Shown one piece after another: positions 54,043 to 64,000 of a DNA stretch of 64,000 nt (position 1 is the stretch's first letter; each line of letters opens with the position of its first letter). The DNA comes from Massospora cicadina (taxonomy: Eukaryota > Entomophthoromycota > Entomophthoromycetes > Entomophthorales > Entomophthoraceae), in assembly GCA_022478985.1 (NCBI GenBank), contig JAKSZP010013326.1:62001-126000 (forward strand), read 5' to 3'. The notes under the pieces were generated by a model. The model was not told the DNA's origin. It saw nothing but the letters and a program-made list of their open reading frames with translations, and did not search any database. A program made the translations under genes and the position numbers.

Positions 54043-54050
54043 TATTTATA
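54043..54050 (-). promoter_or_regulatory. TATA box of the two-exon gene
   Basis: TATAAATA on the minus strand ends 27 nt upstream of the ATG at 54016, leaving a 5' leader of only a few bases if transcription starts at the usual distance. Confidence 0.5.
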
Positions 54051-55490
54051 GTCAGCCAACTTCGTAGTAAAGTGGATGTTTAAAATGATTTGCTATAAAA
54101 TAGATTGCGATTGAGGAATAGCTTTGCATGGCTTGCGTCATTTTTAGAATCCAACCTTTACCTTATGGTTGCTGTAATAGTAAATTGTAATTGAAGCTTT
54201 GATTTATGATATCCTTCGCTGCACTTCTTGAATTCGATTTAATTTAGTCCAATTCATTCATATAATTTACTATTGGATTCTTAATCGAATGCATCAAAGC
54301 ATCTAGACCCATAGTAAACAAATTCTTAAAGCATCACAAATTATTCTATTCTACACTCGATCTTACCCAATAAGCTTGTCAGTTTATCCAAATTTATGGT
54401 GTTGACACAACCATAGTTTGTTTAAGTAAAAGAACTGCCAAACCAATCATGTCAATTCAATAACAATATGATGATTGATTATTAACACTTTCATATCCGG
54501 TGACACAACATGCTGCCACCAGCAACTAACGTTGGCTTGCATGTGACATGTTGGTGTCACCTGACATTATGTGTTAGTTCTCAAACCACATTGGCTCTAT
54601 TTTTAAGTTTGCAAGCCATTAAAATATCTATTGTTTGGTTAAAATCAACAACTTTAAGCCTTTGTCTTATTCCTTCAACTATACATTTTGGCATTTTAAC
54701 ATTTTTACTGAAAATCAAATATTCATATGTTTTAAATCGCTTAAACAATACCTCAACTACATATTTTATTAAACCTACTAGGTTGGCTTATTTCACCAAT
54801 ATTACCTACAAATTAAAATTTACTATGTTCAAAAATAAAAAAAGATATCATTAAAGATAATTATTAATCTTAATTATTCCAAAGCAACTCCCTGTCTTAT
54901 AAAAGGGCTATTTCATATAATATGCTGTAATTATATTGTTATTATAATTATAAGTTACTTGCATTGTGTTTAGCCTGGTTATCCAAATATCTCCTTTCAA
55001 ATACTTCTAAAGTGAATTACCTTTCTAATAGTAGTTTGTATTATATAATTATATACAGTCAGATGGTACTACCTTATAAAGATCTTTACAAAAAAATCTC
55101 TAATTTTTCATGCAAACAATAGTAACAGTTAAACCAGAGTAAATAATTTTTTTATAAAAATGGATAAGAATAAATAATTATTAAGCTTAATACTGCCTCA
55201 TATATGTTGTTTTAGGAGGTAAGATTAGAGTTATATAAATAGTTCTTGTATGAATTATCTAGCCCAATTTAAAAAACCCCATAGGGTTCTTTAAAAACAT
55301 ATATAAGTTCATAACTTTAATTATAGACTTATTCTCAGTTTACTCAAAAAGTTAGACTAAACTTATAAAATATCAAAATCATAGCACAGAATAATATTAG
55401 TTTTAATAAATTATAGAATTTACTAAGTAAAGAGAATATTAGAGAAAAATAAGTTTATAAAAGGTAAGATAGAACCAAAGTAGTGTTGTA
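54051..55490. other. AT-rich intergenic stretch
   Basis: About 1.4 kb, very AT-rich. Only one frame over 100 codons (54510-54854, +), of biased hydrophobic and Lys/Asn composition and no recognisable motif; probably fortuitous. Part of it is the promoter side of the gene at 53277-54016. Confidence 0.35.
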
Positions 55491-56862
55491 GGAATCCAAC
55501 TTAGGTATGCTCACTGGTGCTTATGCTGCTGGATCCCACAAAAGTTTTTAATAAAATTTAAATAAAATTACTAATAAAAACTATGGTTTTATCATTTTTT
55601 ATTAAAAGAGTGGGGGTTTCAACAAAAAGCAATCCTTTCTCAATATTTGATGATTTATATTTTACTGATTTTGAGGGTTGGAGAGATTTGAGGATAGTTT
55701 TGGAATAGCTGCAATGCATTCTGAATTAGGCAATATAAGATTATCTCCTATCAGATTGGAGGAGAGGTGAGTTACAGTTTAGGAAATTTAAAATTGGGGT
55801 TGTGGGGCAGGATATACTCATGCAGCAAGGTTTTGATATACTGCAGCCAATCACTGTTAGAGAAATTACTTTCACCTTGGGGGACCTCCACCATGCCTAT
55901 AAAAGGGGGTGGTCCCCACGTAGGTGTTGTGAAGGACTTGGCAAAGGTTGGGGGAGTACCTTCCGCTGGTTGCCCCAAAGTATGTTGTGCAATCACAAAA
56001 TAAGATTGTTTGATTTTACTGATATTGCCCATGTGGGTTTCAAACTGAGGTTATTCTGGTTAATGGGGTTCCACCAAAAATTGGGCAGGGTCTTTTGGCC
56101 AATTTCCCAAGATTTTTACTATCATCAAAATCACTCATAATAGCATTGGACAATTGCAAATGGCTGACATTTCCCTTTTTTTGGCTGAACTTGACCTAAA
56201 ATATTCTTATTTTTCAGCTGCAAAGGCAAATGTCTGACAAGTGTAATGAAACTTTAATAATATTGAATGAAAATAATAGGACAAAGCCCACAACATTCTT
56301 CCAAAGCTGATAGGTATCAGCAATGCCAACAAAAGCAAAATCCCAAGTATAACTAATCATTTTATAAGGTAAATTAGGCTACAAAATGTGGCCCAGAAAA
56401 CCATATGTAATTTCAAGATGAGATTCTCTCAAAATTATAGAGGCTTAAATAATGAACATTGAAAATGGGATGTATTATGGGGAAACACACCTAAAGGTAG
56501 GCAGAAATTCTAGCTGCACCATCAGATCAAAAAATTACTGATCTGATAGATGGTCTGGCATACTGAAAGATCTGGCATTATAAACTGATGGAAGTTCTGT
56601 TAAGCTCCAGAAAATTAAGTGCTCATTGTCTAGTCCTATTATAAGACAAATGCTATACTTAACACCAGTTTCATAATATTATCACCTCATAAGCTGGAGC
56701 CATTATAGGGATACCATTTTTCGTGGTTTGACAATGCTGTGCCTAAGAAGGCCAACATTCAATATTTACAATAGTCTGAGACTCAAAGCAAGTATTTTAT
56801 TTAATTTGGTGTGCTAAGTCACGCTTAGGTCTCATCAACTGTAGTATCCTTTCTATGGTAAG
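55491..56862. other. Decayed repeat-like region
   Basis: Overlapping frames on both strands at 55767-56140. The minus-strand one contains AKSFTTPTWGPPPF, echoing SFTTPTLSLW in the gag relic at 31561-31935, so a decayed Gypsy gag is possible. The remainder (56150-56862) shows no coding signature. Confidence 0.3.
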
Positions 56863-58085
56863 TGTTAGGAAGATAGCAAGTTAACTTTTGACCAACCTGC
56901 CAATTAAAGTGCTGAAGCACCCAAATGATAAGTCTGAATGCCAGTGGCACTGCCTTTTGAGCAACTGTTATGATCCAGGAAGGAATTTTGTCACTGGATG
57001 CTCATGTGCCATAATTGTGTATAAAAACCTTGCAAAGAACCAGTTGAACATGGCCATGGGCTTCATGTGTTGTGAAAAATAGGTGGGAAGAGTGGTTTGA
57101 ATTTGAACATAATAAAAAACTGGAATTGGGTAGAGGGATTTTTATTATAAGTTAAATAAAGAAAATTTACCAACAGTTTCTTCAGTGTGATCAACTGATT
57201 TATATAGTGTTCAATGTTGTAGTTTGTCAAAGCATGGATTGGGGACCTCAAATTTTGACCCAACTCAGAAAATTTTATAGGAGGGGAAAAATATCAACTT
57301 CAATCTGAACTGACATCAAAAGAATCAGCGGCAAGCTTAGTCACTAAAAGTTCATCCATGAATGCCTGACTCAAAGCTTTACTGCATTTATGGTGGTTAG
57401 CGCAATGGCGTTTGGCATGACAGGCAACAGGGATCCACCAGGGCCACCCCACATAGGGGTGGTCCCAGTGGGTCAGAAACAGTTTCAGGATGACTAACCC
57501 GCCTGTGCCCAGTTGCTGGGCGTTCATTCAGCCAAGCAGGATTTCTTGAGTGATAATCCCAATTTTTGTAATGAGGGTTTCAAATTCTTGGCAACAATTC
57601 CCAATGGTGATACATGCCCATCAGGGACAAAGCCCAACTAATTCAAGAGGAATTTAGGGTCAGCAACTGTACTTCTTGATGGCTCAATTTCATCATCAAC
57701 TTTGACTAAAAATTCATTATTTGACCCCTTCCAGCTATGAGTTTCACACCCATCAGGCTTTAAACATGTATATTTTGGACATTTTGACTCTAATTTTGAG
57801 AATTCTGCGCCATCAGCTTTATGGCTTTCCATCTAGCTTGTAGGGATGTTGATTTTTGATAATTTCAGCAAAGATTTCCTCTATTTGGTGAACTAACTTG
57901 GCATAGCAAGTGCGGGAATTGAGGAGGAATCTTCAGAGGGAGTGCCATTAACAAGCACTCATCTACCACATGGGCGAGGTTTCCCTGTTTGACAAGGGGT
58001 ACAGCTGCCCTCTTTGGACCAGTTTTTGTTAGAAAATGGAAAAATCTCTTAATTCATGCAGTGGGGACATTCCCCTGAACTTACA
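56863..58085 (-). repeat. 3' LTR of a truncated chromovirus
   Basis: TGTTAGGAAGATAGCAAG at the left end and CCCCTGAACTTACA at the right; 1223 bp. On the minus strand it starts TGTAAGTTCAGGGGAATGTC, as in 1291. The purine tract AAAAAGGAAAGGGTAA (58086-58101 on the minus strand) immediately precedes it, marking it as the 3' LTR of a minus-strand element whose coding region lies to the right. Confidence 0.85.
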
Positions 58086-58099
58086 TTACCCTTTCCTTT

Positions 58100-58486
58100 T
58101 TCCAGAGGAGGGGTGCCAACACTGGGAAATGCATGAGGGCTACATTCTTGTAAGCCTTGGGCAACTTGCTTGCCATCAAAGCTGCAACCTTTGCAGGAGG
58201 ATGGGTAGCATCAGGATAGGACACGTGGAAAGCCTTAACCAGTTCCATGCAGTTCGCGCAATCATGGGCTTTTACCAGCTGTTTGATAAGCTGGATAACC
58301 CTTCCATGCAACGAGATACTGAACTGACCTCCAAGATCTGCAGGATGCTAAAATGGTCTCCAATTCGGCCTCCTCCACATCCTCAATCAATATCAGCTCA
58401 GGATTTGAGGGGATAGTCCCCTTAAATGTGGACATCTGAGATGCATGGAAAACTGGATGTTGTTTCCAGTGAGATGACAAATTCAA
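58100..58486 (-). pseudogene. Integrase C-terminus with chromodomain (chromovirus)
   Basis: 58486-58262 is open: HPVFHASQMSTFKGTIPSN (the usual FHVS-LK motif before a chromodomain), PELILIEDVEEAELETILAS, then the chromodomain core RSVQYLVAWKGYPAY. A frame change leads to HDCANCMELVKAFHVSYPD (58311-58240) and a basic tail to the purine tract. Chromodomains bind methylated histone tails and steer integration into heterochromatin, as established for chromoviruses. This copy is the fuller reference for the remnant at 2720-3010. Confidence 0.82.
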
Positions 58487-58859
58487 TTAGAAAGCACCAT
58501 TCCCCAAATCCTCCTCCACCAAGTGAGACCTAAACTCTTGATTGCAAACTTCGGGGAGTGTACCTGCATCTGAAAATGGTGCATATCAAGCATGACATAT
58601 GAACCCACCACAATGTTATGAGCAGGAATCTACTTCCAATCTGCAAAATTCTTGTAGTTGCCAAAACCTTAGTAAGATTCTCCCACATTAAGGACTGGGT
58701 AGACTGAATATGTTCTGCAAGATCCACACCAGATGGGACCTCTGGCTGCAGAAAAGGACCTACTAAAAATGAGGGGTTATACCCCAAAATCTCTTATAAG
58801 GGGAAAACACCATAGGGCATGCATTCCATTATTTTAAGTGAATTGAGCGAGAGGAAGGT

Positions 58860-59353
58860 CATTGGCTAAGGTATCCTGCATGTCTGAAACATAGAAGCGC
58901 AAGTACAGTTCATAGATATGATTAACACGCTCAGTTTGTCCATCAGACTGGGAATGATATGCTGTGGATCAACAGAGTGTAACTTTTGAAATTGATAAAA
59001 GCTCATTCCAGAACTGCGCTGTATACTGGGCCCCACAGTCGCTAATAATATCTGTAGAAGACCAAACACAGAAAACACATGGCGCATGAAGAGACAGGCA
59101 GTTTATTCTAAAGAAATGGCGCGAGCAAAGGATAAATAGGGAAAATTTTGTAAATTGATTAACCACTCTATCACTGAAGTAAACCCGTTAGAAAAGGTAA
59201 GTTCAACATTAAAATCATGGGCACCAATGTCCATGGACCCTCAGCCTGTTGTAACGGGTGAAGGAGACCATTTCTTCCTGAATAATCTGACTTGGCCCAT
59301 GGCAGGTAACGTAATTGGTGATCCAGGTTGGTACATCTTTTGATAAGCCTCAC
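58860..59353 (-). pseudogene. Chromovirus integrase core, broken
   Basis: 59166-58969 reads MVNQFTKFSLFI, then DIISDCGAQYTAQFWNELL (second catalytic Asp, with Cys replacing the usual Arg or His after it). The region before 58900 in another frame gives [20 protein letters not shown] (catalytic Glu). The spacing fits a DD(35)E core. The first Asp lies near 59190-59240 (MVSFTRYNRLR side) in degraded sequence. Frameshifts at about 59000 and 59170. Confidence 0.75.
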
Positions 59354-59531
59354 CTAATTATAGATACACTTAGTCAAGTCAATACATTTCTTATTACCCA
59401 GATGGCTGACTGTGGGGGTTGTGATGAGCCTAAAACACTCAACTATAACAAGAGGAACCCACAACCATGACAGAAATGAATAAGACCCCCACCAAGGAGT
59501 ATAGGGAATTCTTATGAGCTGGGAGGGACAT

Positions 59532-59750
59532 TCATTCCAAAAGCTCCACTCCTTTGGGACAGGTCTTTTGGGCTGCTAACACCAATGAAATAAGAAGCGC
59601 ATCTGGAGCCAAGTCCACTGATGAGACCATGAGAAGAATGATGGATAAGATCTGGGTGTGAGGGTTGATGGTAACAAGATCCACCTCATCTGGACTGACA
59701 GGGCAATGTGCGGGGTTACAGCTTAAGAAGTCAGTAAGAACATTTAACAC
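59532..59750 (-). pseudogene. End of RNase H and linker (chromovirus)
   Basis: NVLTDFLSCNPAHCPVSPDE resembles the conserved ADALSR motif that ends Ty3/Gypsy RNase H. It is followed by an acidic and hydrophobic linker towards integrase. Open for 72 codons. Confidence 0.55.
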
Positions 59751-59884
59751 CCCTTTTTACAAACTAATATTTGAAGTTAAAGCTACACAAATCATGATAG
59801 GTTTGAGCTTGCCTGTGTGCAAACTTATGTGATTTGCGGAAATAGAGAAGGGCTTGATCCACTCTTTGGCCCTACTTTAAGAAC

Positions 59885-61430
59885 GACTGGTGGGTATTCA
59901 TGTTCCTAGAAAACCCCCACCTGCACCATATCCTTTGCTGATGACACAGCAGTGACAGTTGGATGTAAGAAGTACCTAGACCTGGCCATGGAGGCCCTGG
60001 ATTGCTACTCCAAGGCGTCCAATGCAAAATTTTAATATTTCTAAAACCGTTATAGTGCAAGTTGGTACCCACATATTTTCCTCCACCTTTTGGTTTGGAA
60101 CCTACCTGGGACACCTTTCTGCACCTAGGTGTCCTCACCACACCACAAGGGGTTGCAATCAAGGATAATGAGGACCGCTTTCTTAATGCAATAAACTCTC
60201 ATGTAGCTAGCTGGAGCTGCTGGCATATCACCCCCAGGGACGCGCCCTGATGGCGAATGTTTTTCTTCTATCAAAGCTGGTTTCTCGCTCATGTCTACCC
60301 CTTTATGGACAGTTTTTACATGAGGTTGAATGTGATACTTCGCTGTTGGATATGGGGATCCAACCACCCACCCACAGCTCTGACCACAATATCCTGACCC
60401 CACAGTGAGGTTGGCCTAGGTCTTTTGGACACTAGGTCTCATACCACTTCAATACTGACGGGATTCCTTAAGCCCATCATTTTCTGGGATATGACTCCAA
60501 TGCTGCAATGGGCTCCAGCCTTACGCCAGGGTTTAGCAGCCTCTCTAGGGCTCCCATGAACCTCACCTAAAGCTGTGGGAGAGTGGCTAACAAACCATCC
60601 AGGACAACGCCTCAAACCTTCATCAAGTTTTTACTAGAATCAGGCTCTCCTTGCACTTAATAGGGCAGGAGTACAGGTGTACCATACCTTCACTTATAAA
60701 AGGAGTGGCCCTGGGATCAGCCCCCAGCATCACACCCTGGTCCACAATGGGAGGATTGTTATTTCCCACCTCCACCCTTTGGACAGACCCCCAATGTGGC
60801 CTCGTCTCCTTGGACTTTTACCACCCGCTGTGGAATGTGATCTCAAGGCGCTCTGGAAGGAAGTTACCCATCCTGTTCTCTCAGCAAAAATGTCAAATAC
60901 ACTGTGGCATGCTCTACACTGCTCATACAGGACAGGGGATCGAACTGGTCCCACCTTCCAGCACAAGGGTTGCCCACGATGTGCAGAGCTGACAGACACC
61001 CACCTCCACCGCTTCTTTACTTACCCCCTCATAGCCCCTTTCTGGAGCAAGGTCTGCGAACTCCTGCGAGCAGAACCCTGGGTAGTGCACCCTGATCAGG
61101 ACTTCATGTTCAAACTCTCACTCCCCAATTGCTCCCAATCATTAAGGGTCCTGGCATTTGGTGTAGTGATATGAACTATTCATAATTCATATCTTCGCGC
61201 CACTTTTGACTCCACTCTGTGGATGCTGCCCCATACGATCACTCACTTTCAGGTTCATTTTGAGATGTCTGAGAGTATTTACCATGTTGCCATGGGCCAA
61301 TAGGTCAGTTCAAGTGGACACCTGGCTCTGGCAAAGCTTTTCCCCACCCTTTATTGACACCTCCGCTTACCCCTGCCTTTGCCTCAAGCTCTTAGGAGCT
61401 CAGGCATGATTAGATAAAGATCGGTGTATC
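59885..61430 (+). mobile_element. 5'-truncated LINE fragment
   Basis: Starts within RT at the catalytic box: TISFADDTAVTVGCKKYLDLAM (59930-60000), then the thumb region (60060-60660, broken) and a C-terminal part open at 60677-61174 (165 codons) with LWHALHCSYRTGDR, CPRCAELTDTHLHRFFTYP (C-terminal Cys/His finger) and FWSKVCELL. It is the same LINE type as 22172-27460 but a different family by sequence (FADD versus FTDD). 5' truncation is usual for target-primed insertion. It cuts the chromovirus at about 59880. Confidence 0.8.
60677..61174 (+). pseudogene. LINE ORF2 C-terminal zinc region (truncated copy)
   Basis: 165 open codons. The Cys/His cluster CPRCAELTDTHLHRFF corresponds to CVMCGQYGTLFHRLEKC of the longer LINE. 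The N-terminal RT is missing beyond the FADD box, so no enzyme can be made. Confidence 0.7.
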
Positions 61431-61513
61431 CCCCTTTAGGTTGGGACTACCTAGTGCTAAAATGAAAAGTTGCTTACATTTATTATGACATCTTTCAGTA
61501 ATTTGATTACACT

Positions 61514-61822
61514 ATGAATATTATATTTCTATATGGAAAAGATCTAAGTACTAGTTTTAATTCTTTGGATCAATTCAGACATCACAATTTCAGTCTAACA
61601 TTTTTAAAGTGCTGCTTAGTAACAATGTCAAGAATCAACGATTATGCTGGTAGAGAGAGCATATATGAAGTGGATTTCCAATTGCAAGGAGATCTTTTCC
61701 AGGTGATAGCTGTGAGAGCCTACTTCAAAAACTACTTTAGTGAGCCTGTGAAGAGCTATAAATATTTGATAATTCAGGGTGCTCTCTTTTTCTTAGATAA
61801 AAAACCCTATTTCAATATTTGA
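61514..61822 (+). CDS. Short unidentified open frame
   Basis: 102 codons (MNIIFLYGKD...), with a second Met at residue 38 (MSRINDYAGRESIYEVDF). The end, YFKNYFSEPVKSYKYLIIQG, has balanced composition. No family recognised and no match elsewhere in the window. It may be a small host exon, a decayed transposon frame or chance; the AT-rich DNA downstream shows no continuation. Confidence 0.25.
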   Translation: MNIIFLYGKDLSTSFNSLDQFRHHNFSLTFLKCCLVTMSRINDYAGRESIYEVDFQLQGDLFQVIAVRAYFKNYFSEPVKSYKYLIIQGALFFLDKKPYFNI

Positions 61823-62592
61823 ATTTTTTTATAGCTTTTAGGTCAAGGTTACTGTCCTCAAACAGTACCTTATTGTTGTGTGCATAACTTGTGCATTGGA
61901 AATATGTCGCCCCTATGTCAATTTCAACTTTTGGTGCTCACCATAGAGACACATTTTATTTCCCTGTACACCATCTTTATTATTTATGAAACCCAATAAA
62001 CTAGCTGAGGACTACTTCCTGGAGAAAGTTTCCAACCTTTATATGCTGAAGTAGCTGGCCACGAGGGCTAGCCAAATAAGTTTGACAAAACTTTTGAACT
62101 ATGTGAAGATTTGAATTCTTGCATTGGAATAATTTAAGATATTATAAGGTCATGATTGTTAAGTGAATGATTTAGTAAGAAGTAGGGAAGTTCATAACGC
62201 TGACTTGATGGCCTCTATAAAGGTAAGAATGGAGATGCACACTCCACTACTATGTTGTACCAGGAGTTCAATTCCTCGCATCATGAAATTAAATGTAGGG
62301 ACAGAAAGTAAGATCTTTAATAATTGAGAATATCCTATCAAAAGGAGATCTTCTGACCGCTATCTAAAAGTTTGATAACATTGAACCTACATTGAGTGCA
62401 TAATTCTGCCATTTTAATGAAATAATGGAATAATATAGAGGTATTATTCACCAGGATCTTTTTAAATGCTGACAGGTCTGTTATGGGTAAATGATATGAT
62501 AGTTAATACAGATTGTCATAATAAAACAGAGCATCATGAAGCCAAGAGGACCAAGCTGAAAACCTGCCTGACCCGAGCATACCTGGACCAAC
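61823..62592. other. AT-rich intergenic stretch
   Basis: No coding signature. A tRNA-like block at 62203-62287 has a B-box-like AGTTCAATTCC and a GGAG/CTCC stem around a seven-base loop, but no convincing A box or D arm. Confidence 0.3.
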
Positions 62593-64000
62593 TTTAAGTC
62601 CCAGGGAACGTCCCCTGTGTGTCAATTGAGGCCTCTTCCCGTTTCTGAGTAAAAAGGCTCTGAAGAGGGTGGCTGTACCCCTCTGTTAGCCAAAGTGACC
62701 TCAACCACATGGTAGATGAGCGCTGGGTAACATCCCTCCCTCTTCAGATCCATCTCCTGGTGCCCACACTCACCTCAGTTGAACAAGTACGTCTGATCAG
62801 GGAAATCTGCACCAAGATCGCTGAACTAAAGTTGATTGGTCCAAAAATGAGTGGAAACAAGCCTGATGATCAGAATCCACATAGTTTATAAAGGTCAAAG
62901 ATTGATTCATCAGCTGGAATCGCTGACAGTTTTGATTTGGCCAACACCACAATTGTCAAAATTAATCCCCTCACAAAATCGTTGGGGATAATCCCTGACA
63001 TGCGGGTAGTTGCACCAGACACTATTGACAATAATTCAAAGATCCCTTCTGGCAAATTGGGAGTTGTGGCTGATGCAACACTTTTGACTGAACGAATGGC
63101 CCAGTGACTGGGCACAGGTGGGTTGGGCATCCTAAACCTGTTCCCAACCAATTGGGACTGCCCCTATGTGGGGTGGCCCTGGGGGATTCCCAATGCATGT
63201 TGGGCCAGATTCTGTCATGAAAACCATTAGAAACGCAGTTGAGCCTCAGTTTGGGCATTTGAGGGCAAACAGACAGTGACTCAGCCTGCCACCAGATTCT
63301 TTGATGTCAGTTCCCATTGAGCTTATCTTCCCCAATTCCAAAAATTCGCTGTTTAGTTAGAAATTGAGGGTCCCAAACCCTGCTTATTCTTGGATCAATT
63401 GACCACTATTTAATCAGTTGCATCGCACTGAGAAAATTGTTGGTCAACTTTCTTCACTTTCCATTACAATAAAATTTGCCTCTGAAAACTATCAGTTTTT
63501 AATTTTATTGATATCGCTCTAGCTACATTCCCAATGGCTTATCTCTGGTGGCCTGTCGGTCCCTATACTGGATGGTCTTTACCAGTACTGATGGTCACTA
63601 TGACCCCTACCATCATCAACTGGATTCAGTGAGCTAGATACTTCTGGAAATTCAATCCTGATATTTTAAACATCCGCCAACAAAATAATGGGATCTTGTG
63701 GCCTTACATCCACCATTTCCAAGCAAGGATCCGCCCCCTTGTCTCCTAGTTGAATTAAACCCACCCACCGGTGACCTTGTAGAAAATATACCTATGGTAC
63801 CACCCCCTTAAGCAAGACCTCCAGGGTCTGGGGCAGCCTCAATTTAGTTTGTTCTCAACATCATGTTCACTGTTGCCCTACACCAATAATTTGTCATTTC
63901 CCAATGCTCAGCTCCATACAAATTCATTCAGTCAGCAATGCCTCTGGCATTCTGGCTTGCTTTATGGGTGTTTACTCATCTCAACTGGCAGGCCAGTCTA
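62593..64000 (+). repeat. Chromovirus LTR, long subfamily, running off the window
   Basis: Begins TTTAAGTCCCAGGGAACG (TG changed to TT) and reaches ATCTCAACTGGCAGGCCAGT at the window end, where other copies have about 20 more bases. It aligns with the reverse complement of 49449-48021, including the subfamily-specific block (63500-63960). No polypurine tract precedes it, so it is a 5' LTR or a solo LTR. Confidence 0.85.

Larger units (their letters stand above)
58086..59880 (-). mobile_element. Truncated chromovirus internal region
   Basis: Reading right to left: the end of RNase H (59750-59532), integrase (about 59340-58860), a linker with LVGPFLQ-like sequence, the chromodomain (58486-58150) and the polypurine tract. 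Everything upstream (gag, protease, RT, 5' LTR) is missing; the sequence is cut at about 59880, where a LINE fragment begins. It belongs to the family that supplied the LTRs at 1291, 36731, 48021 and 62593. Confidence 0.8.

Noticed and set aside
54510..54854. Plus-strand frame of 114 codons
   Set aside because: Low-complexity AT-rich composition, no motif, no promoter-like spacing.
55767..56140. Overlapping frames on both strands as a gene
   Set aside because: Only a short gag-like echo (SFTTPT) is seen. Codon pattern and position favour a decayed Gypsy fragment and it cannot be proven.
62203..62287. Possible tRNA gene with a GCA anticodon-like loop
   Set aside because: The T-arm-like and anticodon-like stems exist, but there is no A box or D arm and the variable region is too long; more likely a decayed SINE head or chance.

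Overview
The window is eukaryotic nuclear DNA, AT-rich and dominated by transposable elements. The best-fitting source is an early-diverging fungus with a large repeat-rich genome. I lean towards the Entomophthoromycotina/Zoopagomycota because of the type-3 copper (tyrosinase-like) gene, the very short intron and the mix of Ty3/Gypsy, chromovirus, LINE and Helentron copies, but that is inference and no rRNA or mitochondrial marker is present to settle it. Only two loci look like host genes: a secreted tyrosinase-like protein (18914-20245, +) and an uncharacterised two-exon gene (53277-54016, -).

Layout. 1-14.7 kb is a three-layer nest: an old minus-strand Gypsy relic was entered by Gypsy family A copy 1 (80-12525), which was itself entered by an internally deleted chromovirus (1291-4210). 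14.4-17.1 kb holds tandem repeats, a tRNA-derived SINE and a roughly 1 kb non-autonomous unit (fold-back repeat plus 70-bp minisatellite). 17.1-21.3 kb is a mostly unique island with the tyrosinase gene, bracketed by direct copies of a hairpin-forming repeat and then by inverted copies of the fold-back/minisatellite unit. The right-hand unit is split by a LINE (22172-27460, -) with a perfect 17-bp target duplication. 28.4-34.5 kb holds relics: a fragment of a domain I associate with metazoan repeat-borne proteins, and another Gypsy relic.

35.9-52.7 kb is a Helentron (rolling-circle element: HUH Rep, PIF1-type helicase, AP-type endonuclease) broken by three later LTR insertions: a chromovirus LTR (36731-37885), Gypsy A copy 2 (39179-47445) and a longer chromovirus LTR (48021-49449). 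Each is flanked by a perfect or near-perfect 5-bp duplication, and Helentron homology resumes on the far side in a consistent reading frame. 53.3-54.05 kb is the second host gene. 56.9-59.9 kb is a truncated chromovirus (3' LTR, chromodomain, integrase), cut by a 5'-truncated LINE (about 59.9-61.4 kb). The window ends inside a plus-strand chromovirus LTR (62593 onward).

All transposon genes seen are damaged by stops, frameshifts or catalytic changes, many of them C-to-T/G-to-A transitions. The most unusual item is a roughly 320-codon antisense reading frame between integrase and 3' LTR in both Gypsy A copies, with its own TATA-like box about 30 nt before the ATG.
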